Source: Erythrobacter fulvus
Lineage (GTDB): Bacteria; Pseudomonadota; Alphaproteobacteria; Sphingomonadales; Sphingomonadaceae
Reading direction: 5' to 3'
NCBI RefSeq assembly: GCF_028595285.1
Contig: NZ_JAQQXQ010000007.1
Location: 157,750 to 221,749 of the forward strand
DNA: 64,000 nt
The position numbers were made by a program, and so were the translations under genes. The notes below the pieces were generated by a model. The model was not told the origin of the DNA. It did not search any database and was given only the letters and a program-made list of their open reading frames with translations. Below, one piece after another: positions 34,778-44,722 of this stretch; the stretch's first letter is position 1, and each line of letters starts with the position of its first letter.

Positions 34778-36403
34778 ATGGAAACACTCGGACAAGACCT
34801 TGAAACAATGCGCCGGGTGCCGCTCGCGCCCGCGCATGTCGAAGCGATCTGCGAAATCGGGGGCGAGGTTTTCTATCCTGCCGGCTCGATCGTGCTCGAC
34901 ATCGGCCAAGCGCATGATCGCTTCGCCTACATCCTCGAAGGCGAAATCGAGGTGGTCGATCCCTACACTGACGAACGAATGTTCCAGCACGCGCTCGGCC
35001 CGACGCAGTTCATGGGGGAAATCGGCTTCCTGAGCGGCGCGACCAACTATCTCAAGATGCGCGCGGCGGTCGATACCCGCGTGATCGAGGCATCGCGCAA
35101 ACCCATGCTCGACCTGATGAGCAGGGTGCCGGAGTTGTCCGACCACATCATCACCGTCTTCGCCGCGCGCCGCCGTCGTCAGTTCGAGCTGAAAAACAGC
35201 GCCGTGAAGGTGATCGGCGCAGACCGCGATCCCAAGGTACAGGCGGTCGAACGCTTCCTGTCGCGCAACCGCATCCCGTTCCGCAGCTTCGATCTCGACG
35301 CGACTGATCGCGAGACGGTGACGCTGTGTTCGGCCATCGGGCACGAACCGGCTGTGATCCTCGGAACGGACAAGCGGCTGGACGACCCGACCCCGCGCAA
35401 GGTCGCGCAATATCTCGGGCTCGATCTCGATATCTGTTCGCAGCGCACCTACGAATTGCTGATCGTCGGCGGCGGGCCTGCCGGGGTGGCGGCGGCGGTC
35501 TATGCCGGCAGCGAGGGGATCGAGGCGCTGGTAATCGAGGATACCGCCGTGGGCGGGCAGGCCGGCACGTCGAGCCGGATCGAAAACTATATGGGTTTCC
35601 CGACAGGCATCAGCGGCACCGATCTGACTTGGCGCGGACAAGTGCAGGCGATGAAGTTCGGTACGCGCTTCGTCATGCCGCGCCGGGTCGGGGGCCTCTC
35701 GCGGCGCGAGGACGGATCGTACTGCATCACCCTCGACGATGGCGATGAACTATGCGCCCGCGCGGTGCTGGTGGCGACGGGGGTGCAATATCGGCGCCTG
35801 CCGCTCGACCATCTCGAGCAGCTGGAGGGCGCGGGCGTGTTCTATTCCGCTACCGAGATGGAAGCCCGGTTCTGTTCGAATACCGAAGTCGTGGTGATCG
35901 GCGGCGGCAATTCGGCGGGGCAGGCAGCGATGTTCCTCAGCCGCGCAGCCGCGCATGTGCATCTGGTGGTGCGTTCGGGCAGTCTGGCCGCCTCCATGTC
36001 GAGCTATCTCTCCCAGCGGCTGGAGGCCGATCCGCGCATCACCATCCACTATCACAGCGAGGTCACGGCGCTGCACGGAGACACGTGGCTTGACGGCATC
36101 ACGCTGAAAACGCGCGACGCCGAGCGCCGGATCGACACGCGCGCGCTGTTCATCATGATCGGTGCAGCGCCGAACACCGGCTGGCTTTCGGGTCTCGCGG
36201 CAACCGACGAAAAGGGCTTCGTCCTTACCGGCAGCGCCGCCGGACAAGCGGATGATTATGCCACCACCTCGCCCGGCATCTTCGCGGTCGGGGACGTGCG
36301 TGCAGGTTCGGTGAAACGGGTGGCGAGCGCTGTCGGCGAAGGTTCGGTGGTGGTCAGCCGGATCTGGCAATATCTCGAGGACACCCGTCCTCCGGTGGAC
36401 TGA
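34778..36403 (+). CDS. Cyclic-nucleotide-binding domain fused to a thioredoxin-reductase-like flavoprotein
   Basis: 541 residues: an N-terminal cNMP-binding/Crp-like beta barrel (about 10-130; FAYILEGEIEVVDPY, MGEIGFLSGATNY), a short thioredoxin/glutaredoxin-like segment (about 150-210; RFLSRNRIPFRSFDLD), then a TrxR-type module with FAD motif LIVGGGPAGVAAAVYAG (from about 227), NADP motif VVIGGGNSAGQAAMFLS (about 372) and FAVGDVRAGSVKRVA. The redox CxxC of thioredoxin reductase is replaced by SATE (357-360), so the electron acceptor must differ. ATG 34778 has GGAGG seven bases upstream. Confidence 0.87.
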   Translation: METLGQDLETMRRVPLAPAHVEAICEIGGEVFYPAGSIVLDIGQAHDRFAYILEGEIEVVDPYTDERMFQHALGPTQFMGEIGFLSGATNYLKMRAAVDTRVIEASRKPMLDLMSRVPELSDHIITVFAARRRRQFELKNSAVKVIGADRDPKVQAVERFLSRNRIPFRSFDLDATDRETVTLCSAIGHEPAVILGTDKRLDDPTPRKVAQYLGLDLDICSQRTYELLIVGGGPAGVAAAVYAGSEGIEALVIEDTAVGGQAGTSSRIENYMGFPTGISGTDLTWRGQVQAMKFGTRFVMPRRVGGLSRREDGSYCITLDDGDELCARAVLVATGVQYRRLPLDHLEQLEGAGVFYSATEMEARFCSNTEVVVIGGGNSAGQAAMFLSRAAAHVHLVVRSGSLAASMSSYLSQRLEADPRITIHYHSEVTALHGDTWLDGITLKTRDAERRIDTRALFIMIGAAPNTGWLSGLAATDEKGFVLTGSAAGQADDYATTSPGIFAVGDVRAGSVKRVASAVGEGSVVVSRIWQYLEDTRPPVD

Positions 36404-36510
36404 CCGACAGCCGCACCCTCCGTCACAAGCCTCTGGCAAAGCCCGACAAAGGCCCTATGCTGGGCCGCATTCGCATTGCAGTCGCAGGCATGGCGAAGGG
36501 GACAACCAAA

Positions 36511-38070
36511 GTGAATTCCGTGATTTTCCGCATGATCGCCGCCGCACTTGCGCTGCTGGCGGCCCAGCCCGCGTGGGCCGAATGGCACAAGGCCGAAAGC
36601 GATCATTTCGTGATCTATTCGGACAGTGACGCAAAACATATCGAGGAATTCGCCCAGCGGCTGGAACGCTTCCACGTTGCGATGACCAAGGTGACGGGCT
36701 TCAATCCGCCCAAGCCCAGCCCTTCGAACCGGGTGACTGTCTATGCTGTGGGAAGCGATCGCACGCTGAAGCGGCTTTACGGAGACACCAGTTCCAACGT
36801 CGCAGGTTTTTATATCCCCCGCGCGGGCTCGTCGGTGGCCTTTACTCCCAATGTCCGGCTGCGCGGCAGCGAGACCGATTTCAGCATGATCGTGCTGCTG
36901 CACGAATACACCCACCACTTCATCCTTTCCTCGATGCCCTATGCCCTGCCGCGCTGGGTCACCGAAGGTTCAGCCGAATTTTTTGCTGCGGCCCGCTTCG
37001 CGTCCGATGGCGGGGTCGATATCGGGCTTGCAGCCAATCACCGTGTTGGCGACCTCAATTTCGCTGACAAACTCTCGGTACGGGAGATCATGGATTATGA
37101 CCGTGTGGCAGGTCCGGGACTGCGGCGCGACGGCTTTTACGGTCAGACCTGGCTGCTGTTCCACTATGTCATGTTCAACCAGCAGCGGCTTGAACAATAT
37201 GGCGACTATGTCCGGCGCTATATGCAGGGCGTGCCGGGGCTCGAGGCCGCGGAACAGTCCTTTGGCGATCTCGACAAGCTTGAGCGGGAAGTCCGTGCCT
37301 ATCAGCGCAGCCGGCGCATTCCGGCACTGCGGCTGACCGCCGAACAACTGCCGATCGGTCCGATCGCGGTTGAGGCCCTGAGCCCCGGGATGGACGCGAT
37401 GATGGATGTCATTCTGCGCTCTCGCCGCGGCGTGAACCGCGAGACCGCGCTCGAACTGCTGCCGGATGCCCGCGCCATTGCCGCCCGCTTCCCCGATGAT
37501 CCGGGCGTGCTGACCGCCCTGGCCGAGGCCGAATATGATGCGGGCAACGATGCCGAGGCGATCGCCGCTGCGGACCGGGCAATCGCGCGCGATCCGCAGC
37601 AGAAGAACGCCTATGTGCAGAAAGGTTTTGCCCTGTTCCGCCGTGCGCGCGATGCCGAAGGCGATGCGGTGGATGCGGCCTATGCCGAGGCGATGAAGCC
37701 GTTCGAGGCACTGAACGCGATCGAGAACGATCACCCGCTGCCGCTGATCTACTATTTCCGCAGCTTTACCGGGCGCCGCCAAGTGCCCGACGAAAACGCC
37801 CGCGCCGCGCTGGAACGCGCTTCGCAGCTTGCGCCGTTTGATCAGGAATTGCGGCTGAATGTGGCGATGATGATGATCGCAGAGCGCAAGAATACGCTGG
37901 CCGCCCAGATGCTTGCGCCATTGGCCGCAGATCCGCACGGCAGCGGACGTGCGCAACGTGCAAAGCGGCTTGTGGCGGCGCTCGAAAGGACGCCGGATGG
38001 CGAACGGCTCGACATCAACGACGTGCGCGAGGATGTGCCCACCCCCGATCTGTCGGGCGAGGACGCCTGA
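36511..38070 (+). CDS. Secreted HExxH metallopeptidase-like protein with TPR repeats
   Basis: About 519 residues with a signal peptide ending AQPAWA. The N-terminal domain has VVLLHEYTHHF-type motif (seen as IVLLHEYTHHFIL), an HExxH zinc site, followed by WVTEGSAEFFAAA giving the third ligand Glu, as in gluzincins/DUF1570. The C-terminal half shows TPR-like Ala-rich helix pairs (LAEAEYDAGNDAEAIAAADR, QKGFALFRRARD). GTG 36511 is favoured by an upstream AAGGGGA site and a clean signal peptide; ATG 36490 or 36457 are alternatives. Function unknown. Confidence 0.8.
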   Translation: MNSVIFRMIAAALALLAAQPAWAEWHKAESDHFVIYSDSDAKHIEEFAQRLERFHVAMTKVTGFNPPKPSPSNRVTVYAVGSDRTLKRLYGDTSSNVAGFYIPRAGSSVAFTPNVRLRGSETDFSMIVLLHEYTHHFILSSMPYALPRWVTEGSAEFFAAARFASDGGVDIGLAANHRVGDLNFADKLSVREIMDYDRVAGPGLRRDGFYGQTWLLFHYVMFNQQRLEQYGDYVRRYMQGVPGLEAAEQSFGDLDKLEREVRAYQRSRRIPALRLTAEQLPIGPIAVEALSPGMDAMMDVILRSRRGVNRETALELLPDARAIAARFPDDPGVLTALAEAEYDAGNDAEAIAAADRAIARDPQQKNAYVQKGFALFRRARDAEGDAVDAAYAEAMKPFEALNAIENDHPLPLIYYFRSFTGRRQVPDENARAALERASQLAPFDQELRLNVAMMMIAERKNTLAAQMLAPLAADPHGSGRAQRAKRLVAALERTPDGERLDINDVREDVPTPDLSGEDA

Positions 38071-38079
38071 CAGATCGGG
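38044..38079. terminator. Hairpin spanning the end of the peptidase-like gene
   Basis: CCCGATCTGTC (38044-38054) pairs perfectly with GACAGATCGGG (38069-38079); the stop codon at 38068-38070 is at the edge of the loop. A smaller GGGCG/CGCCC hairpin follows. It lies between convergent genes and may stop transcription from both sides. Confidence 0.5.
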
Positions 38080-38090
38080 CGCTCGCCCGC

Positions 38091-38414
38091 TCAGCTCTTG
38101 CCGAACAGCCCCTTGGCCATATCCATGATGTCGTCGACGGGATTACCGTCGCCGTCACGGTCGAGAATGGTAGCGAAGTTGGACAGCGAACCCTCGCCGC
38201 CGATCGCCGCGACGATCTGCCCAAGCACGTCGGTGCCGAGCCCGGTTTTCTCCGCCGCCAGCTCAACCGTGTCGCCCTTCAGCTGATGGGTGTGGCCGAG
38301 CGTGGCAATCGCCTTTTCGACAATCGCCGGATCAAGACCGACCTGCTTGGCCAGGTTCACCACATCGTCGGGCGCACCGCCGATGTTCTTCAAAATCCCG
38401 TCGAGAATGCTCAT
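38091..38414 (-). CDS. Small helical protein with EF-hand-like loop
   Basis: 107 residues beginning MSILDGILKNIGGAPDDVVN, with helical repeats resembling YidB/DUF937-type proteins and the acidic loop DRDGDGNPVDD near the C-terminus, similar to a dockerin or EF-hand calcium loop. No signal peptide. Function unknown; convergent with the peptidase-like gene and upstream of nothing on its strand. Confidence 0.75.
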   Translation of the reverse strand: MSILDGILKNIGGAPDDVVNLAKQVGLDPAIVEKAIATLGHTHQLKGDTVELAAEKTGLGTDVLGQIVAAIGGEGSLSNFATILDRDGDGNPVDDIMDMAKGLFGKS

Positions 38415-38491
38415 GCCTGTCCTCCCTTAGCTGCGGAAACGCCATGTTCCGCCGCCAAGGTTACGCCATCATGGCGCCGGACGCGAGTCTG

Positions 38492-40105
38492 TCAGGCAGC
38501 GACGGGTGCAGGAGCAGCCTGACGCACACCTTCGTCGACATGGGCTTCGAACTGGGCGAAATTGTCGATGAACAGCTGCACCAGCTTCTTGGCGGTCGCA
38601 TCATACTCCGCCCCGTCGGCCCAGGTCTTGCGCGGATCAAGGATGGTCTGATCCAGCCCGGCCTCGGCCAGCGCGGGGACGAACACCGGCACATCGAAGC
38701 CGAAGTTCGGATCCTTGCGGAATTCGACTTCATCCATCTTGCCGTCGAGCACGGCATTGAGCAGCGCACGGGTCGCCTTGATCGGCATGCGGCTGCCGGT
38801 GCCGTACTTGCCGCCGGTCCAGCCGGTGTTGACCAGCCAGCACTGTGCGCCGCCCTTGGCGATGCGTTCTTTCAGCAGGTTACCATAGACCGACGGGTGA
38901 CGCGGCATGAAGGCGGCGCCGAAGCAGGTCGAGAAGGTCGCTTCCGGCTCGGTCACACCGATTTCGGTGCCCGCGACCTTGGCGGTGTAGCCGCTGAGGA
39001 AGTAATACATCGCCTGATCGGGGGTCAGCCGCGCGATCGGGGGAAGCACGCCGAAGGCATCGGCGGTCAGCATGATGACGTTCGACGGCGCCGGGCCGAG
39101 GTTCTTTTCCGAAGTGTTCGGGATGAACTCGATCGGATACGCGCCGCGGGTGTTTTCGGTCTTGCTCGAATCGGTGAAGTCGAGCTCGCGGGTTTCCTCG
39201 TCGATCGCGACATTTTCGAGGATCGTGCCGAACATCCGGGTGGTGGCGAAAATCTCCGGCTCGCCTTCGGCGGACAGGTTGATCATCTTCGCGTAGCAAC
39301 CGCCTTCGAAGTTGAACACGGCGGTGTCCGACCAGCCATGCTCGTCATCGCCGATCAGCGTGCGGCTGGCATCAGCCGAAAGCGTGGTCTTGCCGGTACC
39401 CGACAGGCCAAAGAAGATCGCGCTCTTGCCGTCGGCGCCGATGTTGGCCGAACAGTGCATCGGCATCACGCCCTGCGCCGGCAGGAGGTAGTTGAGCAGG
39501 CCGAACACGCCCTTCTTCATTTCGCCCGAATATTCGGTGTTGCCGATCAGGATCAGCTTTTCGGTGAAGCTCACCGCGATCACCGTGTCGCTGCGGCAGC
39601 CGTGGCGTTCCGGGTTCGCCTTGAAGCTGGGCAAGTTGATGATGGTATATTCGGGGACGAAATTCGTCAGTTCGTCGGCCGTCGGGCGCACCAGCAGGGT
39701 GCGGATGAACAGATTGTGCCACGCCATCTGGTTGATGACGCGCACGTTGACGCGGTATTCCGGCTGCGAGCCGCCGAACAGATCGGCAACGTAGAGTTCT
39801 TCCTGCCCTTCGAGGTGCGCGAGGAAATCCGCCTTGAGGTTGGCGAAGTGCTCTTCGCTCATCGGCTGGTTGATAGCGCCCCAGTTGATCGTGTTTTCGG
39901 TCTCGGCATCGCGGACGATGAACTTGTCCTTCACGCTGCGGCCGGTGAACTTACCGGTTTCCACCAGCAGCGCGCCGTGCTTGGTCAGCTTGCCTTCACC
40001 CTTCGCAAGCGCGTGTTCGACCAGCGCGGGCGTGCCGAGATTGGCGTGGATGGTGGCCCGGGTGTGCAGGTTCTGGGCGGCCAGCGGGTGTGCAAGCGAG
40101 GTCAA
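38492..40105 (-). CDS. pckA: Phosphoenolpyruvate carboxykinase (ATP)
   Basis: 537 residues from a TTG start at 40105, preceded by AGGAGA at 8-9 bases; this gives the normal N-terminus [11 protein letters not shown], while the frame stays open further upstream without family features. Landmarks: [12 protein letters not shown], the P-loop [15 protein letters not shown], the metal/substrate motif [22 protein letters not shown] and [24 protein letters not shown]. It converts oxaloacetate to PEP in gluconeogenesis. It is divergent from chvI, and ChvI controls pckA in rhizobia. Confidence 0.94.
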   Translation of the reverse strand: MTSLAHPLAAQNLHTRATIHANLGTPALVEHALAKGEGKLTKHGALLVETGKFTGRSVKDKFIVRDAETENTINWGAINQPMSEEHFANLKADFLAHLEGQEELYVADLFGGSQPEYRVNVRVINQMAWHNLFIRTLLVRPTADELTNFVPEYTIINLPSFKANPERHGCRSDTVIAVSFTEKLILIGNTEYSGEMKKGVFGLLNYLLPAQGVMPMHCSANIGADGKSAIFFGLSGTGKTTLSADASRTLIGDDEHGWSDTAVFNFEGGCYAKMINLSAEGEPEIFATTRMFGTILENVAIDEETRELDFTDSSKTENTRGAYPIEFIPNTSEKNLGPAPSNVIMLTADAFGVLPPIARLTPDQAMYYFLSGYTAKVAGTEIGVTEPEATFSTCFGAAFMPRHPSVYGNLLKERIAKGGAQCWLVNTGWTGGKYGTGSRMPIKATRALLNAVLDGKMDEVEFRKDPNFGFDVPVFVPALAEAGLDQTILDPRKTWADGAEYDATAKKLVQLFIDNFAQFEAHVDEGVRQAAPAPVAA

Positions 40106-40432
40106 GGTCGTGTCTCCTGAGCCGGACGTAATAGCGGCAATGCAAAAGGACGGAGGCGCGAATCCCCAGCGCCCAAAGCAGCGCTCCAAGTAGCATTTGC
40201 GCATACGTATGCAACATCCAGCCGCACCGTCATCCGCAACTTGCCCCGTACTTTTCGCGGCGCCCTTAATTTGCGGCGCTGCGCGCGTCAAACCGTCAGG
40301 CGCATGACATTTTTACGAGCTTCGCCTTGCTACCTGCAACAGCGGCTCTGGCTGCACCTCGCAACGATTGTCTCGAACGCGCAATGGCGCTACCTCTCAG
40401 GCCTTCCGACGGCGGCGAGAGGGATAGGCACG
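40106..40432. promoter_or_regulatory. Intergenic control region between pckA and chvI
   Basis: These 327 bp hold both divergent promoters and no convincing gene. A 12-bp perfect palindrome GCATACGTATGC lies at 40201-40212, about 95 bp from the pckA start and 220 bp from chvI, and looks like an operator. Further right is an unstructured stretch before chvI in which no strong ribosome-binding site other than GAGAGGGA (40418-40425) was noticed. Confidence 0.5.
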
Positions 40433-41206
40433 ATGTCCGAAAGCACCCCCGACATTGCCGACGCGGCTCCCGAGGCCGCGAGCGCGGATGAGCGCGCGAT
40501 GCAGATCGCGCTGGTCGACGATGATCGCAACATCCTCACCACCGTTTCGATAGCGCTGCAGGCCGAAGGTTTCGCCACCCGTCTCTATTCCGACGGAGAG
40601 ACTGCATTGAAGGCGCTGCTCGACAATCCGCCCGATCTGGCCGTGTTCGACATCAAGATGCCGAAAATGGACGGGATGGAGCTGCTGCGCCGCCTGCGCG
40701 AACATTCGGCGCTGCCGGTAATCTTCCTTACCAGCAAGGATGACGAAAGCGACGAGGAGGCAGGGCTCGAACAGGGCGCGGATGATTACATCGCCAAGCC
40801 ATTCTCGCTGCGTCTGCTGGTTGCCCGTATCCGCGCGATCCTGCGCCGTGCCGAGCCGCTGCGCGAAGGGGCCGGCAATGTCGATCCGGACGAACCAATT
40901 CCGACCAGCCTTACCCGCGGACGGCTGTTCATGGACCCGGCGCGCCACCACGTCACCTGGGATGGCCAGCCCGTCAGCCTCACCGTCACAGAGTTCCTTA
41001 TCCTCGAAGCGCTGGCCGTGCGTCCCGGCGTCATCAAAAGCCGCAACCAGCTTATGGATGCAGCCTATCCCGATGATGTCTTCGTCGACGATCGCACGGT
41101 CGACAGTCATATCAAGCGGATGCGGCGCAAATTCCGCATGGTCGATCCGCGATTCGGCGCGATCGATACGCTTTATGGCGCGGGTTACAGCTTCACCGAT
41201 GGCTGA
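40433..41206 (+). CDS. chvI: Response regulator ChvI
   Basis: 257 residues: OmpR-type receiver ([18 protein letters not shown], phosphoacceptor Asp in [36 protein letters not shown], Lys in [11 protein letters not shown]) and a winged-helix output domain ([33 protein letters not shown]). The order with chvG, hprK and the PTS genes identifies it as ChvI, which governs envelope, acid and central-carbon responses in rhizobia. ATG 40433 follows GAGAGGGATAGG; it has an extra Ala/Glu-rich N-terminal tail. It overlaps chvG by eight bases. Confidence 0.92.
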   Translation: MSESTPDIADAAPEAASADERAMQIALVDDDRNILTTVSIALQAEGFATRLYSDGETALKALLDNPPDLAVFDIKMPKMDGMELLRRLREHSALPVIFLTSKDDESDEEAGLEQGADDYIAKPFSLRLLVARIRAILRRAEPLREGAGNVDPDEPIPTSLTRGRLFMDPARHHVTWDGQPVSLTVTEFLILEALAVRPGVIKSRNQLMDAAYPDDVFVDDRTVDSHIKRMRRKFRMVDPRFGAIDTLYGAGYSFTDG

Positions 41207-42755
41207 ACCGGGACGGACCGCCACAGGCGGCGAGCAGCTTACCGCGACCGGCCGGTTTGCGCTGACCGCGCGCATTCTGGTCGTCAATATCCTGCCGCTG
41301 GCGATCATGGGCGGCGGACTGCTCTATCTCGACAGCTATCGTACCCAGCTCATCAACGAACGGTTCAAGCTGGCGCGGATCGAGGCGCAGATCACCGCCG
41401 AGGCGCTGGCCGGCGCCACGCGGGAGCGGCAGGAGGCGTTGCTGGTGCAGATCGGCAAGGAACAACGAATGCGTCTTCGCATGTTCGATGCCGATGGGCG
41501 GCTGACAGCGGACAGCTTCGCGCTCGCGGATCCGGCATTCCGCTTCAACGACATCACCGACGACGATTGGGAACAACAATTTGCCCGCTGGCTCGATCGC
41601 ACAGTGGACACCATCGTCGCGGCCGAACCGGTTCAGGACTATGTCGAGCCCGAGGCGCAGGACGCCGACGCCTGGCCCGAACTTGCCCGCGCGCGCGAGC
41701 TTGGCCTGTCGCAGGTGCGGCTTTACGACTGGCGCGACGGCACGCCGGTCATCACGGCGGCCGCACCCGTGGGCCTTAATGGCGCAACCTTGCTGACCGT
41801 GCGCAACGCAGTCGACATCACCGAAAGCGTACGCGCGGCGCGCACCACGCTGGGCTTTGCGATGCTGCTGGTGCTAGCGGCTTCGGCGCTGCTTTCGCTG
41901 TTCCTCGCACGCACCATTGTTACTCCGCTGCGCCAGCTGGCCCGCGCTGCGGTGCGGGTGCGGCAGGGGCGCGAACGCGAGGTCGAGGTGCCGCGCCTGC
42001 CCCAGCGCAGCGACGAGATCGGCCTGCTCGCCCGCGCGGTTTCGGATATGACAGGTGCGCTGCGGCACCGCATCGATGCTGTCGACAGTTTCGCCGCCGA
42101 TGTCGCACATGAGATCAAGAACCCGCTCGCCAGCTTGCGCAGCGCGATCGAATCCCTGCCCCGCGTCGAGGATCCCGCGCTACGCGCCGAACTGGTTCAG
42201 ATCGCCACCCACGACGTGCGCCGGATCGATCGTCTCGTGTCCGAGATTTCCGATGCCAGCCGGATCGACGCCGAAATGAGCCGCGCCACACTCGAACGGA
42301 TCGACCTCGGCACTCTCGTTCGCGCGATTATCGGCGGGCGCGAGGACCGGGCCGAGAACGCGGGCCGCCCGATCGCGCTGTCCACCAGCGGCTTTGCGGC
42401 CAATGTTCGCGGCGTGGGCGCGCGGCTTGAACGGGTGGTGGAAAACCTGCTCGACAATGCCGTTTCCTTTTCGCCCCCCGATGCACCGATCGAGGTGGGG
42501 ATCGACAACGACGCCAAATGGGTAACCTTGACCGTATGCGATCACGGCCCCGGCATTCCCGAGGAATCGCGCGAAAAGGTGTTCCATCGGTTCCACTCGA
42601 TCCGTCCGGCGGAGGAGGATTTCGGCAACCACTCCGGTCTTGGCCTCGCCATTGCGCGCGCGATTGCCGAGGCGCATGATGGCAGTCTGACAGCCCATGC
42701 GCGGCCCGACGGGGGTAGCGGGGCTTGCCTGCGGCTGCGGCTGCCGGCGGTCTGA
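41199..42755 (+). CDS. chvG: Sensor histidine kinase ChvG
   Basis: 518 residues: TM1 ([19 protein letters not shown]), a periplasmic sensor region of about 190 residues, TM2 ([20 protein letters not shown]), HAMP linker ([20 protein letters not shown]), phosphorylated His in [21 protein letters not shown]-box [12 protein letters not shown] and G-boxes [15 protein letters not shown] and [11 protein letters not shown]. In rhizobia ChvG is held inactive by the periplasmic protein ExoR, of which no homologue is in this window. Co-translated with chvI. Confidence 0.92.
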   Translation: MAEPGRTATGGEQLTATGRFALTARILVVNILPLAIMGGGLLYLDSYRTQLINERFKLARIEAQITAEALAGATRERQEALLVQIGKEQRMRLRMFDADGRLTADSFALADPAFRFNDITDDDWEQQFARWLDRTVDTIVAAEPVQDYVEPEAQDADAWPELARARELGLSQVRLYDWRDGTPVITAAAPVGLNGATLLTVRNAVDITESVRAARTTLGFAMLLVLAASALLSLFLARTIVTPLRQLARAAVRVRQGREREVEVPRLPQRSDEIGLLARAVSDMTGALRHRIDAVDSFAADVAHEIKNPLASLRSAIESLPRVEDPALRAELVQIATHDVRRIDRLVSEISDASRIDAEMSRATLERIDLGTLVRAIIGGREDRAENAGRPIALSTSGFAANVRGVGARLERVVENLLDNAVSFSPPDAPIEVGIDNDAKWVTLTVCDHGPGIPEESREKVFHRFHSIRPAEEDFGNHSGLGLAIARAIAEAHDGSLTAHARPDGGSGACLRLRLPAV

Positions 42756-42769
42756 TCGGAGGAAGCAGG

Positions 42770-43192
42770 ATGCTGATCCAGGCCAGCGCAGTCGCAATCG
42801 AGGGACGCGCGTTGATCCTTGAAGGCCCGTCCGGAAGCGGGAAGTCGAGCCTTGCACTGGCCCTGATCGACCGGGGCGCGACTCTGATCGGCGATGATGG
42901 CGTAGCTTTGGCCCGCGAAGGGAGCCGCGTTCTCGCTAGCCCGCCGCCCAATATTGCCGGTCTGCTCGAAATCCGCGGTGTTGGTTTGGTGACGCTGCCG
43001 ACTGTTGCGGATATGCCGCTTGCGCTGATCCTTTCGCTCGTCGGCGAAGGCCATGCCGAGCGCCTGCCGGGCAGGCTGGTGACGCGCGATTTTTTCGGGG
43101 TGCCGATCCCCGTGTTACCTTTCGCCCCCGGCACAATAGCCCCTGCCTTGCGCACCGAATGGGCGCTGCGCCAGCACGGGTTGGCATTGTGA
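42770..43192 (+). CDS. hprK: HPr kinase/phosphorylase (short alphaproteobacterial type)
   Basis: 140 residues corresponding to the catalytic C-terminal domain only: Walker A LEGPSGSGKSSLALALIDRG and the signature AGLLEIRGVGLVTLP, then DFFGVPIP. The N-terminal domain of Gram-positive HprK is absent, as is usual in alphaproteobacteria. It phosphorylates HPr on serine and so ties metabolite state to PTS signalling. ATG 42770 follows GGAGGAAG; it starts 14 bp after chvG. Confidence 0.92.
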   Translation: MLIQASAVAIEGRALILEGPSGSGKSSLALALIDRGATLIGDDGVALAREGSRVLASPPPNIAGLLEIRGVGLVTLPTVADMPLALILSLVGEGHAERLPGRLVTRDFFGVPIPVLPFAPGTIAPALRTEWALRQHGLAL

Positions 43193-43255
43193 GCGCAAAG
43201 GACGCCTTCGCAAATTGCGCTTCCCTTCAATGGTGAGTGCGACGAAATAGGCACC

Positions 43256-44179
43256 ATGGACACCTTGACCGAAGCCCCCTCCCCCGCCGCACCGCAGCGT
43301 CTGCTGCTTGTCACCGGGATGGCCGGTGCCGGTAAATCTACTGCCCTCGCCGTGCTGGAGGATCTGGGCTGGGAGGTGATGGACAACTTCCCGGTGCGCC
43401 TGCTCAAACGATTGATGGCGATGCCCGACGAGGCGCGCGGACCGCTGGCGATCGGTTTTGATTCGCGCACCCGCGGCTTCGTTCCCGCCGACATCATCGC
43501 ATTGGTGAAGGACCTCGCCGCGCGCGAGGATATTGCGCTGACTTTCGTGTTTCTGGATTGTTCGGGGAGCGAGCTCGAACGCCGCTACAACGAAACCCGC
43601 CGCCGTCACCCGATGGCAGCGGGGCGCCCGGTGATGGAAGGCATTGCCGCCGAGCGCGAACTGCTCGAACCGCTGCGTCGCTGGGCGGAGATCATGGTCG
43701 ATACCTCGGCGATGACCAGCAATGATCTTCAGGCGCATATCCGCCAGCTGTTCGGAACCGACTCGCGCGAAGGCGCGACGACGCTGACCCTGTCGAGCTT
43801 CGGCTTCGCGCGCGGCATGCCGCCGCTCGCCGATCTGGTGTTCGACATGCGCTTTCTCGATAATCCGCACTGGGTGCCAGAACTGCGCCCGCTGACCGGA
43901 CAGGACGCGGCAGTGGGCGCACATATCGAACGCGACCCGGCCTTTGCCGACGTCTTCGGGCGCATCCGCGACCTGCTGCTGGTGCTGCTCCCGCGCTATG
44001 CCGCGCAGGGCAAACCCTATGTCCATGTCGCCTTCGGCTGTACCGGCGGGAGACATCGCTCGGTCTACACCGCCGAACGCATGGCAGAAAGCTTGCGTAG
44101 CGCCGGATTTTCGCCCACTGTCCGCCATCGCAACCTGGGTTCCCGCGCAGCGGACGAGATCGAACGCGATCGGCGCTAG
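43256..44179 (+). CDS. rapZ: RNase adapter protein RapZ
   Basis: 307 residues. Walker A is TGMAGAGKSTALAVLEDLGW, then VMDNFPVRLL, Walker B-like FDSRTRGF, and the C-terminal signalling domain has HVAFGCTGGRHRSVYTAERM. RapZ senses glucosamine-6-phosphate in E. coli and guides RNase E; in alphaproteobacteria its position within the PTS operon is typical, and the RNA role is less certain. Confidence 0.93.
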   Translation: MDTLTEAPSPAAPQRLLLVTGMAGAGKSTALAVLEDLGWEVMDNFPVRLLKRLMAMPDEARGPLAIGFDSRTRGFVPADIIALVKDLAAREDIALTFVFLDCSGSELERRYNETRRRHPMAAGRPVMEGIAAERELLEPLRRWAEIMVDTSAMTSNDLQAHIRQLFGTDSREGATTLTLSSFGFARGMPPLADLVFDMRFLDNPHWVPELRPLTGQDAAVGAHIERDPAFADVFGRIRDLLLVLLPRYAAQGKPYVHVAFGCTGGRHRSVYTAERMAESLRSAGFSPTVRHRNLGSRAADEIERDRR

Positions 44180-44285
44180 GCGGGTACAGGCGGCAATAAC
44201 AAAGACAGTCGCAGCATTGTTCTGTCAGGTTGAAACGCGTAAGGCCTTGCTTGAGGGCGGGCAGTTAACGGACCCAATTTCACGC

Positions 44286-44711
44286 ATGATCGGCTTGATC
44301 CTGGTTACTCACGGTCGCCTCGCCGACCAGTTCGTCGAGGCGATGGAGCACGTCGTCGGCCCGCAAGACGGGATCGTCACCGTGTGCATCGGCCCCAATG
44401 ACGACATGGAACAACGCCGCGCCGACATTGCGCAGGCGATCGAGTCGGTCGATACCGGCAGCGGTGTCATCATCCTGACCGACCTGTTCGGTGGCACGCC
44501 ATCAAACCTCGCGATCTCGCTGCTCGAGACCGGCCATGTCGAGGTGATCGCCGGGATCAACCTGCCGATGCTGATCCGCCTCGCGGGTGCACGCAAGGTC
44601 ATGGACGTGACCGCGGCGGTGCAGGCCGCGCAGGCCGCCGGACGCAATTACATCACCATCGCCAGCGAACTGCTCGGACAGGATTCCGCGCCGGCGAGAG
44701 CCAAAGCCTAA
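44286..44711 (+). CDS. manX: PTS EIIA component, mannose type
   Basis: 141 residues of the EIIA-Man fold: MIGLILVTHGRLADQFVEAM with the phosphorylated His9, and VIILTDLFGGTPSNLAISLL, VEVIAGINLPMLIRL. In alphaproteobacteria this stand-alone EIIA receives phosphate from HPr and acts as a regulator rather than in sugar uptake, since no EIIB/EIIC is present. 11 bp upstream of the HPr gene. Confidence 0.93.
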   Translation: MIGLILVTHGRLADQFVEAMEHVVGPQDGIVTVCIGPNDDMEQRRADIAQAIESVDTGSGVIILTDLFGGTPSNLAISLLETGHVEVIAGINLPMLIRLAGARKVMDVTAAVQAAQAAGRNYITIASELLGQDSAPARAKA

Positions 44712-44722
44712 AGGAGCGCGCC

